Origin: Reticulascus tulasneorum
Taxonomy: Eukaryota; Ascomycota; Sordariomycetes; Glomerellales; Reticulascaceae
Direction of reading: 5' to 3'
DNA: 64,000 nt
Assembly (NCBI GenBank): GCA_001557505.1
Contig: LSAX01000003.1
Location: forward strand, 4,092,001 to 4,156,000
Below are positions 38,501 through 52,334 of this stretch, one piece after another. The notes beneath the pieces are model-generated. The model did no database searches, was not told where the DNA came from, and worked only from the letters and a program-made list of their open reading frames with translations. The position numbers and the translations under genes are program-made. Numbering within the stretch: the first letter of the stretch is position 1; each line of letters begins with the position of its first letter.

Positions 38501-40627
38501 AGTCTTGAAGGGAGGATCAACAGACAGTCTTGACGTTTGGTGATTGAACCAGTGGTAATTATTCTCAAATGTGGCGCTGGGAGGGAAACCGACGAGAATG
38601 AAAGGTGGATCAAAACGCCATGATTACAGTACGTATGAAGAAGCGGAGTTCCGAGATGCTGACGAGGACAACGAAGATGACAATTATGATGATACCGTAA
38701 CGGAAGAGGGTGATGGAAGCAGACCGGTGAGGTAATTCGAAGTGGACATCACGAATAGAATGGCCCTCACCACTATCACAGCGCAGTATATATGTATGCA
38801 ATATCTGGCCTTACACTCCGTAGAGTCCGGTTGGTGTAATTGGCCCTATTTCATGGTGGTGGCTTGCTGCTGTGTGCGCTTCATCAGCCGATGCCACCGC
38901 AGAACCTCACCATTCACCTGCACCTCATTTCAACAGGCGGCCGAAAAATGGTGTGGATGAAGCAAGCAAGCGCGAATGAATGCGGACGAAGTAATAATAA
39001 GAGTAGAGATGGCATCATACGTATGGTAGCAGGTATGCACCTAGAAGTTAAAATCACACTCGATAATATCACGGTGCCATCGGTCACACCTACAATGCAG
39101 CCGAACTGGTCCGAATCCAGAAGTCCTCGCCTCGATTCAGACCGAGGTTGTATCGGGCTGCGTCCTGATACGGCGCTTTGCATACATCTTGAACGTTTTT
39201 CTTGTGGGAGAAGGAGAAGATTTGCCCATTCCTAGAGCTCAGAGGAGCGTTCTTTATTTTCGCTGATTTTGTCCTTGTGTTTGGTTTGTTGTAGAGGCAG
39301 CCCTTCTTCGCCTGCATCTCTGCTCTGGGAGACTCGGAAGTCTCCCTCCTAGATCGTGGGGAGGGAAGGTCATGCGGCTGATGTTATTGGGGATGAGACG
39401 TGTAGTGTGTTGCATGTTTTGGAAGGATTTGTCGAGAGGCGTTAGGCGGCGCTTGCGGACAATGGAAGGGTCTCCAGTCGCTCGGAGGTGAGGCCCAAAA
39501 TGCGGCCCTCCGCCAAGGGGCATGTTTTTGTCGGGTTTGGCTGCCCGAGGAAGACCGCGAGACATGGTACGATGCTATTTCCCGCTCTGGAACAATACCA
39601 ACTAATGAGGAGACATTCTACCAAACGCAGACCCAAACGCCCCCGATGAATGCGGATGACTGGTGGGAATGTCGTTTGCAACGGGTTGTTGTGATCGACG
39701 TCTACAAATAGCCTTCTATTCCAAACGACAGAATATCAATAGTAGCACACATGTACACACATTTAGAGACGGGCTGGAATGCAACGCCGGCACGCCAGGA
39801 GCTCGGGAAACACACGAGCATCATTACGGGACGGCTCCCAATACCGTTGACACATTTGCGGAGAGAGGGACCGTTTGAATGCAGTATTTCGTGGCAGTCG
39901 GACCGCCAGTCATTGTCCAACGGCCAATGCCCATCGATCTCGTGATGTCTCATGCTGGAGCTCTCAGACTTGTCTTGCCACGCAAATCTCGAACCGCATA
40001 CATACGTACCTCCTCGGGGCCCTTCTGTCATTGCTATTGGCAAAAACAGCCCTGAATTGGGGGAGGTAAACATGACGACTCCTCTCTGCTCGTTTGAGCA
40101 AGACATGACAATGTAGCTGTGCGACAGTGGGGGTAGAGGAATGGGGCAGAGGCATGTCTCGGTGCGAGAATTGCATGATCGACGAGGATGAGGAAGATGT
40201 TGTTTACATGCTCCCAAACAGGAGTGATTCTCTGCTCAAACAGAAATGACCAGCAAACTCTCGGAGCTAAGCACCGAACAGTGCTCCTTTGCGGATAGCC
40301 GCAAGGGAAGCCCCGTGATCGGGATCAGCGAGGAGCTCCTCTAGGAAGATGCTTGGGGAGGTGAAGAGGAGGGGAGAGAGGAGCGTGATCGAATGCATCT
40401 CGCTTCGCTTACAAGCAACAAACAGCGGAGTCACAGGATGCACGAGGTACGATAACCGCGGATGCGAGGACGACGCAGGCGACAGCCACAATGGCGGTGA
40501 AATCAGGACTGGGGATGCGTTGCGTGGTTGATGTAGACATCTGCCTGCATCTGTATCCCTCCCCCTGCGGCGGGCATTATTCAATCTGACATGAACGACT
40601 CGAGTGAAATCTCCACATATCTGCGGG

Positions 40628-40666
40628 TGTGCTGTGCTATGCTATGCTGTGTGCTGTGTGCTGTGA
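40628..40666. repeat. low-complexity TGCTG/TGCTA tract
   Basis: Consecutive imperfect copies of GTGCT and ATGCT over about 39 nt; a simple-sequence tract in non-coding DNA. Confidence 0.8.
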
Positions 40667-43080
40667 TGATCCATCACATCACACGTCCATCAAGAACCAC
40701 CAAGGAGAGTGGGGGAATGGCGAGTATCATGCAGCAGACGCGGAAGAACGGAGCAACGAAGCTGCACACGCTTGGATTGAAGCACATTTCAAACACCGTA
40801 ACGCACACGCCCATTCGTTTTGCTTTCTCTGTCGATTTGTTTCGACACACAAGTCTGTCACAGTTGCGCTCAAAATAGAGAGACCGTGACATGGTAATAA
40901 TTTGCATAATATTGGGAGGGGGGAGGGGGAACAGAAAAGAAAAGAACACAGCGCGAGGGTGGGGAAAACGGCTTCCGCATAACGTTTCTTCTTGGCGGAT
41001 TACATACTCCGTCCATCCCGGCTGTCGGAATACTTTGTCTACATACTGTATCTAGAGCAATAACTACCTTACGTCTCGGCTATAGGGATCGTCCTTTGTC
41101 TACCTACACAGTCCCAGGCTAATGACTAGAGGCATGGGGCAGACTCGCCTTTGTCCGGGCTGGAGGAGACCCATTCTGACTCGTGGGCTCGTTATTATCA
41201 TCTGCCACTACCAAATGCTATTGCTACGTTGGTGGTGGAAGGAAAGTGGAAGAATGGTCACCGTACGCTAGACTCCCACGCTCGCTCAAATGGAGCGTCT
41301 TGATAGACAGCAAAGGTAAGTACATACAGAGGTATGTACGAAGTACTGGGAGATAATTAGGGATTCAGAAACGGCGTGACCAACAGTGATATCATCGGTT
41401 CCAATATTCTTCTTTTGGGGGTCTCTCCCGGAATATCATCAGTGCCATCAAATATAGCAATTTACTAAGCAACAAGGCCTGCTTGCTCTTCTGAAACTCC
41501 CAACAATCTGGGCCATGCTGGAGATCCCATCCAGAGGCAATACTGGGGTCTGGGAGGGCGTTGCCATTTGGAGTAGAATTGCTGGTAACGTTCGGCCGCG
41601 CCAATGCTTGAGGGGGGCAGATGTGGGAGCCCAGGAGGGAGGATCATCGATGATGGACATGAATGAAGTTCGCTCCAGAGGGGGGGGGGACGGCCGGATA
41701 GGGGGTTTGAGGCACTGTAGCCATTAACTTAATTATTAGGTCCATCTTTTTTTTGGGTCCTCGGGTGCAGTGGCGGACATGGCACTCACCCACTGCACGC
41801 ATATCCCCCCCCTAGGTAGACACGAGCCCAGGTGCCCGCCGTGGCGCCCAGGTATTCAGTGAAGGTGCCCGCGGCGTGGATGGGACTGTTCGTTAGGGGC
41901 GTTCAGTGGCTGCTCCTCCGGCGTGGCCACCGGTGCCAGGGCTCCCTGTCCACTAACAGAAATAACCCCTGCCCTTAGGACTAGTCTGAAGGTTCCGGGT
42001 ACGCCCCGGTCTCCCTTAATCAATCCCTGGTCCCCTGTCGGCTCAACTCCCTGGTTTCCCTAGGAAATGCCACTAACAAATCCGCCGGTTCCTTTTTCAC
42101 GGTACGTGGCGGCTGCTGCTGCCTCTTTTTCTTTTCTTTCTGTTTTTCCTGCGCACACACCGATTCCACGCCTACGCCCCCTCCTCAATAGCCCCCATCA
42201 CTCTGCAATCTCACCCGGCTAAGCCCCCCCACCCCACCAGTTGATGAGGGGTGAAGTTAGGATTGGACCCTAGCAACGGCCTTCCAGTGACGGAAGAAAA
42301 GGGAAAAAAGAGCACCAAGAAAGACGGCACAAAGAGAGGGGACGAAGAAAGCCCCCCCCCTCTCTTCCTCAAGTAAGTGTCTGCAGATTATGAGCCTGAC
42401 GGAGTGCTACAGTACGTATTTATGTATGCAGGTAGGCAGGGTAAGTAAGGTACCTTTGGTGGGTAGGTAGGTCGTGTGGTGGTGGCTGGAGAACGGGCCA
42501 GGTTCAATCGGGGGGTCTAGCTGCCTGCCCACCACCATCATCATCATCACCCAGTCCACAACCCACCACCGTGGTCACCAGCTCTTCTGCTGCGCGTCCG
42601 TGTTCTGTCATTTATTATTACTTCTTCGTAGTAACTTAGTATGAAATATGACAATAAGAGATACACTAGTAGCACGGGGCCCTACCTACGCCATGGGAAT
42701 CTGAACACACACGCTCGCTCACTCACTCTTGCTCTGCGCACGGCACTCCTCCCCTCCGCCTCGACCTTCTTATTCTTGCGAGTCGGTGGTTTTAGCTCGT
42801 CAATATCCAAACTTCGCAAGTCACAGCACAAGTCCGAGGACACTCCACCATGCATTGCTGATGCAGCCGCAGCCAGTTGACCTCCAGGCTTACGAATACC
42901 CAGAGAGGCACATTACATTACACATGTATGTGGTGAGCGGACAGACAGACAGATAGGCAGACAGACATACTGTCAGGGTCGTATTGTTGCTGGGGATCGT
43001 CGTCGTCCGTCCGCTGCTGCTGCCCGCCAAACATTCTTTCTCTGCTGTCCATTCATTCCCCGGACTTCTCCCTCGTGCCT

Positions 43081-43121
43081 CCTCCTTCTACTCCTACTCC
43101 TCCTCCTCCTCCTCCTCCTTC
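43081..43121. repeat. (TCC)n microsatellite
   Basis: CTCCTCCTC-type triplet tract in the pyrimidine-rich region upstream of the RasGEF start codon. It may be transcribed as 5' leader. Confidence 0.85.
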
Positions 43122-43793
43122 GTTTCTTCTCCATACCTTGAGACCACCCGGAAGCTTCATCTGCTTGAAGGCATTGTGTGGGCGCCGTAAATAAAAAAGA
43201 AAGTAAAGGTCGGGAATCCTGGATTGATCTTCAACCCCCCAATCCACCCCAACAAGGTACGCTTTTGCTCCTGGAATGGTGCCATTCCCTGCTCGCTTTG
43301 GGCACTCGTGGGGCAACCTCTTGGGGTTCCCGAAACCCTCGAGTCAAGCCCTGTACCCTGGTATGCAGCTATCCACCACGACCGGGGTCAGGATGCTTCC
43401 GCTGAGTGCCTTGAGGCTATGACATTCCGCTTGTCCCCCTCCACTACTTGTGTACTCATCTTGCTCTCTCCTCCCTACATTCCATATCCACCTGTCACTC
43501 CCCTACCAAAACAACTTACACACCTACCGTCATACTTGTCGCAAAGCTTTCGTGGTAGCTAACTTCACTCGCCATCCCGACAGACTTGAGGACGACTACC
43601 GAGACCAATTGGCTCACGACGCACTTACATACAACAACGCGAGACTCCCAAAACGAGCTGGTTCGACGCCTCGACGCATACGACGACTAACACATCCCCG
43701 TCCGCGGAGGAAGTCGACCTCTTTCCAAGGATCTCGGCATACCTGTGTACTCCGTCTCTTGCCCATGGTTCTCTACAAGAGTAACCAGCAGCT

Positions 43794-46700
43794 ATGGTAA
43801 TGCTGAGCGACCATACCATGCGGGCCAGCCTCCAAGTGGCTCCTCTCAACCTCGGTGGAAAGGATCGTTCAGACTCGCTCAGCGATGGCTCGTCACATAC
43901 GGAGCAGCAAAGCTCCAACAACCCTTACTCACACTCCCAGATGACTCCTCCAACAACGCCGAACGGCTCCCAGGAAGATCTCGTTCAGCAACCGATACCG
44001 ACCCCAGTCTTCCACAACTTTCTGCGGGCGTTCTACCCCTTCCATCCCAACTATGCTATGAGCGATTCCAGCGTGACACTTCCGCTCAATGAGGGGGACG
44101 TCATCTTGGTTCATTCGATACATACGAATGGCTGGGCAGACGGGACACTGTTGGTGTCCGGCGCAAGAGGATGGCTGCCGACAAATTACTGCGAGTCTTA
44201 TGACCCCGAGGAGATGAGGAACTTGCTGAAAGCACTGCTCAACTTCTGGGATCTCCTACGTAGCACGTCGGTGAATGACCGGGAAATCTTTGGAAACCAA
44301 GAGTTCATGAAGGGCATCATTGCTGGTGTGCGATATCTTCTGGTATGTCACACAATCATGCGAGGCTTATGCCATAAATCTTGGTGCTAACGTGCCAAAA
44401 GGAGCGAACAAACTGCTTAACAAGAGAATCCGCAATTATCCAGCGAAATGAAGGCCTACGAAGAGGGAGGAAGTCCCTACTCTCGGAACTTTCGTCATTG
44501 GTAAAGACGGCAAAACGGTTACAAGAGAGCCAAAAGGGGACGCTCAACCCGCCGGAGGATGTCAACGACATTATCGACGAGATGATATTGAAGGCATTCA
44601 AGATCATTACCAAAGGCGTGCGGTTTCTCGACGTCTTGGAGGAGGAACGAAGGATACGAGCACCGGCAGTGACGGTGATGGCGACCGTCATGGAAGAGTC
44701 GTACATCCCGCCAACGCCACCAGCAGAGCAGACCAAATTTGAGGAACGTCAAGATCAGGCCAGCGCCAGCAATGCATCTTCCCGCGTGGCAACGAACGAG
44801 TCAGCGGCGGAGGTTGGCCCGTCACAAGCAAGCGTAGCGGCACAAACGGCAATTGCACCTGCTAACAAGCGTTTGTCGTCCGTCTACTCGCCAGGCACAA
44901 ATGCCTCGCACCGGCTGTCTCAGAGCAACCCAATGCAGGTCAACCGCCTGTCATCGAGCATCTCGCATCGAGTGTCTCTCGCTGGTCCGTCGCCGCTGTC
45001 AAGACCACAGAATCTTGTCTCGGAACGTGTCAGCAAGAACCATGACACCTTCTTGTCGCACTTGGGGTCGTTCATCGGGAGGTTGCACCTGCAATCTCAG
45101 TCACGACCGGAGCTGACCTTGGCTATCAGGCAATCGGCCACTTCGGGTGGAGAGTTGCTGGCTGTCATTGACGTCGTGTGCTCGCATAACACGCTCAACA
45201 CGGATCAGTTGATCCAGTCACGAGCAACGATGTTCGTGAGGATACGAGAATTGGTCGACGCTGGAGCCGAGATCATCCGCCATGCTGCCTCGCAAGAGGC
45301 AGATGTGATCATGCCCCAGGACAACAGCATGTTGTTGACTGCTGCGACCGGATGTGTCAAGGCGGCTGGCGAATGTGTGGCCAAGACGAAATGGATGATC
45401 GAGCGGGTGGGTGATTTTGAGTTTGAGGTGGAGGCTGGCGATTTGGGGATCGACCTGAGTGTTCTGGATATTGTGTCGGACGATTCAAGGCGGCCTTCGT
45501 TGGCTGAAACTGCCATCGAGACGGCCAGTATCGCCGAGTCGACCCAGACTTCATCATCAGGCCAATCGTCCAGGCAATCACAACAACGGCTGACCATCAT
45601 CACCGATAAGCCCCTTCCTGAAGTCCCTCTCATCACCACACCCGATGAGGAGCATTCGCACCAACACGCTCAATCTTTCTCTCAATATTCGCCACCCTCT
45701 TCCCGACCTCCTTCTTACGCGGAAGAGAGTGCACCGAGCATGGTTTCCTCCATCTCCTCGATTCGACCTCTACTGCCACCACTACCTAAGCTTTCTACCT
45801 CTCTGCTTCCCGCAGAAGACTACAGCCCAATTGAACCCACTCACGACCAGCACGAGTACCACCACTCTTTCCGGTCCGACATATTGACTGCCTCCAGTGC
45901 TGGCAGCGGTAGCACGTACCTCAGCAGGGACTCGGAATCTAGCCTCGTGTCTCAGACATCAACCCGCGCCACTACACCTGATCACACGTTGGTCCCCAAG
46001 AATCAGCCATCTCTTTCTGATCTCAGCACCTCTGCTAGTTCTACGCACAACGAGGAGGTGGACGACGTGGAATCCAAATTGCTGGAAAAGACCTTCGCTC
46101 ATGAGCTCATGTTCAATAAAGAGGGGCAAGTCACAGGTGGCTCACTGCCTGCGCTGGTTGAGCGTCTCACAACGCACGAGTCCACCCCCGATGCCATGTT
46201 TGTGTCGACCTTCTATCTTACCTTCAGATTGTTTTGCACTCCCGTTAAACTGGCCGAGGCTCTTATTGATCGATTCGAGTACGTCGCTGAGGCTCCCCAC
46301 ATGGCCGGCCCCGTCAGGTTACGTGTCTACAATGTCTTCAAGGGTTGGCTCGAGTCCCACTGGCGCGACGAGACTGACAGAGATGCTTTGGCTATGATTG
46401 AGCGGTTTGCCGACTTCCAGCTTGGCTCCATCCTCCCATCAGCTGGTCGACGACTACTGGAGCTCGCTCAGCGAGTCTCCAGCCAAGGATTGCTTGTCCC
46501 TCGCCTGGTGTCGTCCATGGGCAAGACAAATACATCCCTTGCCCAGTACATTCCCGCCGACACACCTCTCCCATCTATTGTCGCAACCAAAAGCCAGCTC
46601 CACTCTCTCCACAACTGGAAAATTGGTGGCAGCTGTCCTACCATTTTAGACTTCGATCCTCTAGAGATCGCCCGTCAACTCACCATCAAGCAGATGAACA

Positions 46701-47530
46701 TATTCTGCGCCATCATGCCCGAAGAGCTTCTGGCATCACAGTGGATGAAGAAGGGTGGCGTCGATGCTCCCAACGTCAAGGCCATGTCTGCGCTCTCCAC
46801 GGACTTGTCCAACCTAGTTGCCGAGACGATTCTGCAGTACCCCGAGGTCAAGAAGAGAGCCGCAGTCATCAAGCAGTGGATCAAGGTCGCCCATCAATGT
46901 CTCGATCTGCACAACTATGACGGTCTCATGGCCATCATCTGCAGTTTGAACAGCAGCACAATCAGCAGACTGCGAAAGACGTGGGACATCATCTCACCAA
47001 AGCGGAGAGAGATGCTTCGGACGCTCCAAGCAATTGTTGAGCCGTCGCAGAACAACAAGGTTCTCCGAGGTCGTCTGCACGATCACGTACCACCATGCCT
47101 CCCATTCCTCGGCATGTTCCTGACCGATCTGACCTTCGTCGATATTGGCAACCCGGCCACGAAACAACTACCTACTCTTGGCGGTGATGGCTCCGACGAT
47201 GGCAGCAGCGGCTTGACGGTTGTCAACTTTGACAAGCACACTCGTACCGCAAAGATCATCGGCGAGCTCCAGCGCTTCCAGATCCCATACAGACTGAACG
47301 AGCTCCCTGAAATGCAAGACTGGATGCAAGCCCAGATCGTGCGCGTCCGTGAAAGTGACCAGGGCAACGTCCAAGTCAGCTACTACCGCAAGAGTCTGCT
47401 CCTTGAACCCCGAGAGATAATGGCGCGCACACCAGTTGAGACACCTGGCCCTCCCGGTGCCCAGAGAGGAGACCTGTTTGCTTGGATGATGGCACGAGAC
47501 CGAGGCACAGCCACGCCAGCTCCTGTCTAA
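43794..47530 (+). CDS. cdc25: SH3-domain Ras guanine-nucleotide exchange factor (Cdc25-like)
   Basis: Two exons, 43794-44342 and 44402-47530, separated by a 59-nt phase-0 intron (GTATGT...CTAAC...AAAG), give 1225 residues. An SH3 domain spans about 77-135 (RAFYPF start, GWLPTNYCE end). A long Ser/Pro-rich linker follows, with many putative phosphorylation sites. The RasGEF N-terminal (REM) module lies about 738-870 (starting near SKLLEKTFAHELMFN) and the catalytic RasGEF domain about 930-1170, including the TILDFDPLEIARQLT start, the NYDGLMAII segment and PCLPFLGMFLTDL. It should activate Ras by GDP/GTP exchange at membranes, upstream of cAMP and MAP-kinase signalling in growth and development. 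Met1, Met3 or Met9 could be the start. The symbol reflects similarity of architecture to Cdc25; orthology is not tested. Confidence 0.95.
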
Positions 47531-50009
47531 TCCTATAAAAAGGAAGCATATACTATCACGGATACCCCCACTGGTTACTGAGCGCCGAGAACGACTTTCC
47601 GATTATCTATCCATCATATCACCATTAGTCTCTACTTCACTTTTGATACCCAATATTTCTCAGTCGTCGTCAACCAACAGATCGGAATCGAAAACGATTC
47701 ACTCATGTCCATAATGAACTATATCCATCAGTCGCACAACCAAAAGGCGTTACAGTTCCATTTATTATTACTTTTATTTGCTTTTTTGCCATTTCGGCCT
47801 TTGATTTTCTCTCAAGACCAGGAATGATCCTCGCACCGTCGCTCCGCAAGAACAATGTCACATTACTCGAACCCTCTGGACCCCTCGCGGGGTGCGAGGC
47901 CTGTCTACTATCTACACACGCATGGGCCGGGAGGGAAACAAAAGCACGAAGAATCTTTCACAGACTGCTGGTTTCGCTGCCACTTTTGCTTGCTAGCCGT
48001 ACCGATTATACCCTTACAACCCTTCTTTGGATTTCAGTCGTTCGCTCGGGGGGATAGGTCTGGGAAGGATTTGCCATCTTCCTTTAGGATGGTGAAGGGA
48101 GTCTAGTGCGCAGACGAAAGCGCGTCTTTCGATTGGGTTTCAAATAGCCTGGGGAGAATGGCGCTTTTCTTGGTAGAAGACTGCTGGAGGAGAAAGAAGA
48201 AGCGAACGAGGAATAGTGTATATGTAAGGTAATTTGTATAATGCCTTGGTGCTGCGTGGAGTAGATACCACAATGGATTCAAATCCTTACTATACCTGCG
48301 TGCCTATGCTTTTCCCTCTGCTGTGAGCCCAAAGTGATTTGTGTCCCTCCCGATTCGGTGGAGGAAGTGATATATGTGTCTATGCGCGTTGCCAGAGTTC
48401 ATGTGACTCTGCCAATCACCCGAGAAGAATGGATCGGAAGGTTTTAAATAGACTGAAGATGTCTCCTTGCACAACAAACCCCTTTGTCTCCTGTACATGC
48501 AGTTCGTTCCTCAGGGTTGGAATCGAGAGGGGTCGCGTATGTAGTCGGCGGGAGGCCGTCTCATGAAGCACAGTCGTGCTGGCTGTTATACCATGGAAGA
48601 AACAACAGCCTGCGATGCTACTCTCAGCAATGTCCAGATCGTTCCCGTCGGGTCGTTCATGATGTCGATTGAATTTATACCCTCGGCGGAGGGCAAGCTG
48701 TTTCACTGCGGCATAGGAGCGGCAGGATGATGATTGATCAACTTACATGGCGACTCAGCCGCCTTGGAGGAAGCTGGATACTCAAAATTGATCCAGGTCA
48801 AGGTGAACCTTATTTTCGAAACCCAACGGCTTGTCGCCGGCATCAATAGGTAATCTACAAGCAATACCCCTAACGGGAGTACTACAATAATAACCCGACA
48901 ATGTGGAACCGCCGACGGAGAGCAGTACCTCCAATGCCAAAGCTCGCAAGCAGAGCTAGCTGCCAATCGTCCCCGCTCATGTGACGATGCCAGAGCGGAT
49001 ACAGGTAGGTGTAACCGGGCTGCCATTGAATTGATGGTGTTCGCTTTGCCCATGGCCTGCTGTTATCTGAAATGCAACCTGCACCAAGGTATGTAGGCAG
49101 CTTGACCGCGTGACTACTCCCTTAGCTGGGGTGCCGGGGTCCCCATTGACCGGTCAGTACTTCGTAGTGTTCGTTAGGTAAGATGGCTGGGGACTAGGTC
49201 AAGGCACACCACATGCCAGCCTTGGCGACGAACTGGTCAAAGGTCGATTTGGTCGGACCCTGAATATTAACGGTCCAATTGACCATGGCGTTCGGATGTA
49301 ACCTGCATGCTGCAAAGGCGTCTAATAAGTACCGTCCTTCGAACACACAACTGCTCGAGCGCAGTGTTGTGTGTGGTGCGACCGTGAGGTAGTGTGGATG
49401 GATGGATGTGGGGTAAGACATGTTGGTGGCAGATAGCTCTCTCCCAAGATACTGAGTGTATTCTAGACCAAGAAGCAAACAGCACTATCCGGGACTAGCA
49501 TAGAGAGCCAGGTGCTTGGACGTTCGTTAAACTCAAAAGCTGATGCTGTTTAATGGATGGACATTGGGCAGCCAGCCCAACGGCGGCATACGGCATTTGA
49601 CGGGAAGGTGCAGACCCCGGTATCTCTCTCGTAAAGCTCCATCGGCCCCATTTCCATGTCATCTTGAAGTTCTGTCACGCCTAGCACGAAAGGTGCAGTG
49701 AAGCAGCCCAGTCCCTATCGTCTGTCCCAAACCCGCAGAGCATGTTTCATCCTTGAACACGATGGTCCTATTGTTATCTTTCGTGGCCGCTGTGCTTTCG
49801 TGTAACAACAACGTCGTTATCACTTCCCTGGACCCGGCGAGACGAATCTCCCCCCTTCTCGGCCCGTCCAAGACCATTGGGAGCTCTAGTTTGGAAGACG
49901 CGACCTTCAAAACAGAATGTCGCCGGGGGCGGGAACCTCTAATCTACGAAACGTTACATGCCAGCACAGGCCAGTGTACGACCAGATCGGACATTATGTA
50001 CGTGTGCCT

Positions 50010-50042
50010 CCACCACCACCACCACCACCACCACCACCACCA
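50010..50042. repeat. (CAC)n microsatellite
   Basis: About eleven tandem CAC/ACC triplets in non-coding DNA, followed about 50 nt later by a run of C at 50096-50109. Confidence 0.9.
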
Positions 50043-51538
50043 TCGTCTGGAGCCACCATTTCGCTTTTTCTCCGCATGGCATGTGGCGGGTCGAGCCCCC
50101 CCCCCCCCCTCACTAAATTCATAGTCATTCAGTGGGGAAGATGAGTGGTACCCTGATCTGATCGCAACCTTCGTGCACAACATGTAATACTGTAAGCTTT
50201 GAGAGGCCGATCTTGGGGCTTATGGTGGATGTACTGATTACTGATAGCCCCTGCCCGTTATCACGATGGGGATTTGACCTATTTATCATCTCCGTTCAAG
50301 CATTCAACACCGTGATATTAACAGACGACGAAAGCCGATGGCCCAATTCACGTACGAGCACTCCGAATGACCTCACTGCCCATCAAACTATTCAATTCAG
50401 AGCTCGGCACTCGGATGGAAAACGGCCTTCCTATTCGGACAATTCACAGCAAGTTTCCCCGCTAGCAGCCTCAAAGAAGCCCAATCACGGGGCCAGCTGA
50501 GAAATTGGGGCGGGCCCCCAGCTTCAGATCCCAAGTGGCGCGGCCAATGAAGGCCTCTGTATTCGGTCCTTTCCCTTATCGAGCAACGTTGGGGAGAGGA
50601 GGAAGAGGAGGGGAGGATGGAGGAAGAGATGGGATATGCGGGACACTGGCATGGATTCCTTTTGGCGACGGACTGGCCACTAGTATCTGATATCACGAGC
50701 CTGCTATCGCTGTTTCCAATTGTACGTACAGTTCATACCATGTTGTAGGTGCGGGTTGGTTGCTTGTTGATGCGGCGGCTTTAACGTTTTATGCCTGCAG
50801 AGTGGGTTCAATGCCTGGGAAGTGCTTTGGAATTGGTGAACCGCCTTCTGGATGATAACCTATACGAAGTCCGCATATTGAATTTGAAGACGGGCTTGGG
50901 TAGGTGAGAGATAACGAAAGCCGCCGCTTGCTTCCCTCGTGGACGCCATTCATACACCGAATCTGATGCGCATCCGCCACCACTCCCCCCATTCAAGCCG
51001 TGGGAATTTTGGAGATCGCATCACTTGGTTGGCGCCACAAAAGCCGTTGTTGCGTTTGGAGGCTCCCCCCCCCTTGAACGGACGGTGGTCCCAGGTTAAA
51101 TTTAGCAGTTCTAGTTAAGTTATTTCCTAACGGCGTCTTTTCGGATTCCTCACCGGAGTGATCGAGGTGTGTACGTCCGTAATTGCAGACTACCTCGTTT
51201 AGCGGTGTCGCGTGCTTCTGTTCTCGGTATTTGGCGACCTGACTCACATTGTTTTAACGGCCCAGTCTTCAGATCTCCAGTCTTCTCGGGCTCCTGACAT
51301 TGAATTCGTGTTGTTGCCATTCCCAGATTACCCAGCATTCCTCGCTCGTCGGCCTTGTAAACACGACAACGCCATTCGGCTTACAACTAGTCTACCTCCT
51401 AGCGTTGGCCATCCGTCTCTACGAATATACCAAAGCCTCTCGCATCCTCTCCGCTCCCATCCCGCATCCCCGGTGTCACCTTCGAACCGCCACCAAATCC
51501 AACCACAAGAGGTGGGGGAGCTTGGATTGTGGGTGAGA

Positions 51539-51577
51539 GCTTGCCTGCTTGCTTGCTTGCCTGCTTGCTTACTTACC
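51539..51577. repeat. (GCTT/GCCT)n tetranucleotide tract
   Basis: About nine to ten imperfect tetranucleotide units, in the upstream region of the UNC93-like gene. Confidence 0.85.
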
Positions 51578-52334
51578 CTTTGGCTTCCTACATACATGCT
51601 AGTCAAAGCCCCCGCTGTCACGTAGCTTGAACTGGCGCCAGGGAGCATCATACCACCACAACCTTCCCTTGCTCCCCTTGCTCCCACCCCTCTCAACCCA
51701 TCTCTGATAGGCAAATAGGCACGTCAGGGAAATCAACTGCTACCATACCACGCCACCCTGGCCACTGTACTACTACTACACACATACGTGCATGCACTAA
51801 GCTCCCACAGCTCACGATCCCTTTGCATCTGATACGGTTGGCCGTTTTTATATATTCGCGCCGGCTCCAGGGCCCCCGATTAATTCTTGTTGATCGTCCT
51901 GCCCTTATCCACCCATATCTCATCTCCATATCATTCATTAATTCGCTGCACGCACTTCCGCCATCAACCCACCCTTTCCTCTGGCTCCCCCTCTTTATCC
52001 GTGCTACCTACCTTCCATACCAGCTTCGGATCCCCGCAGGCGTATCTACGTCCATAGCTTGCTCATACCGCAGCTGGACCTCTAATAAAACTCGGTCGCT
52101 GATCCTCGAGCCTTGGAATTGCCCCTCCCCCTCGTTCTTCTGGATTCACCTTATCCCTGAGAACTGAGCGTCGTGGTTCATTCCCAATCGCATCTCACTC
52201 ATCGTCCTGCACATCTTGCAGTAGAAGTCCAGTAGCTCCTCAACTACCGAGTTACTGCAGCAAGTGCCGAACGCCGCATTCCACGCCAAGAATATCCCCG
52301 ACGACGACGTGAATTGGACAATTGCGACGCCACA

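Larger units (their letters stand above)
38501..43793. other. gene-free upstream region of the RasGEF gene
   Basis: About 5.3 kb without a supported gene. It contains a short acidic frame (38598-38735), several homopolymer and low-complexity tracts, and from about 42 kb to the start codon a pyrimidine-rich stretch that is probably the long promoter/leader of the RasGEF gene. Whether a leader intron is present cannot be decided here. Confidence 0.5.
47531..52334. other. intergenic region, no gene recognised
   Basis: About 4.8 kb holding the RasGEF 3' flank, then sequence with no convincing gene, then a pyrimidine-rich leader/promoter of the UNC93-like gene from about 51.3 kb. Frames over the CAC repeat give histidine runs that are artefacts. 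Confidence 0.5.

Noticed and set aside
39702..40217. 171-codon minus-strand frame
   Set aside because: Composition not convincing, overlapped by antisense frames, no motif.
47824..48106. Plus-strand frames downstream of the RasGEF stop
   Set aside because: Likely 3' untranslated region; no protein-like features.
48270..48290. GATTCAAATCC resembling a tRNA B box
   Set aside because: No A box or cloverleaf can be folded with the flanks.
49753..50144. Plus-strand frames with a poly-histidine or poly-proline run
   Set aside because: They are translations of a (CAC)n microsatellite and a poly-C run; no other protein character.
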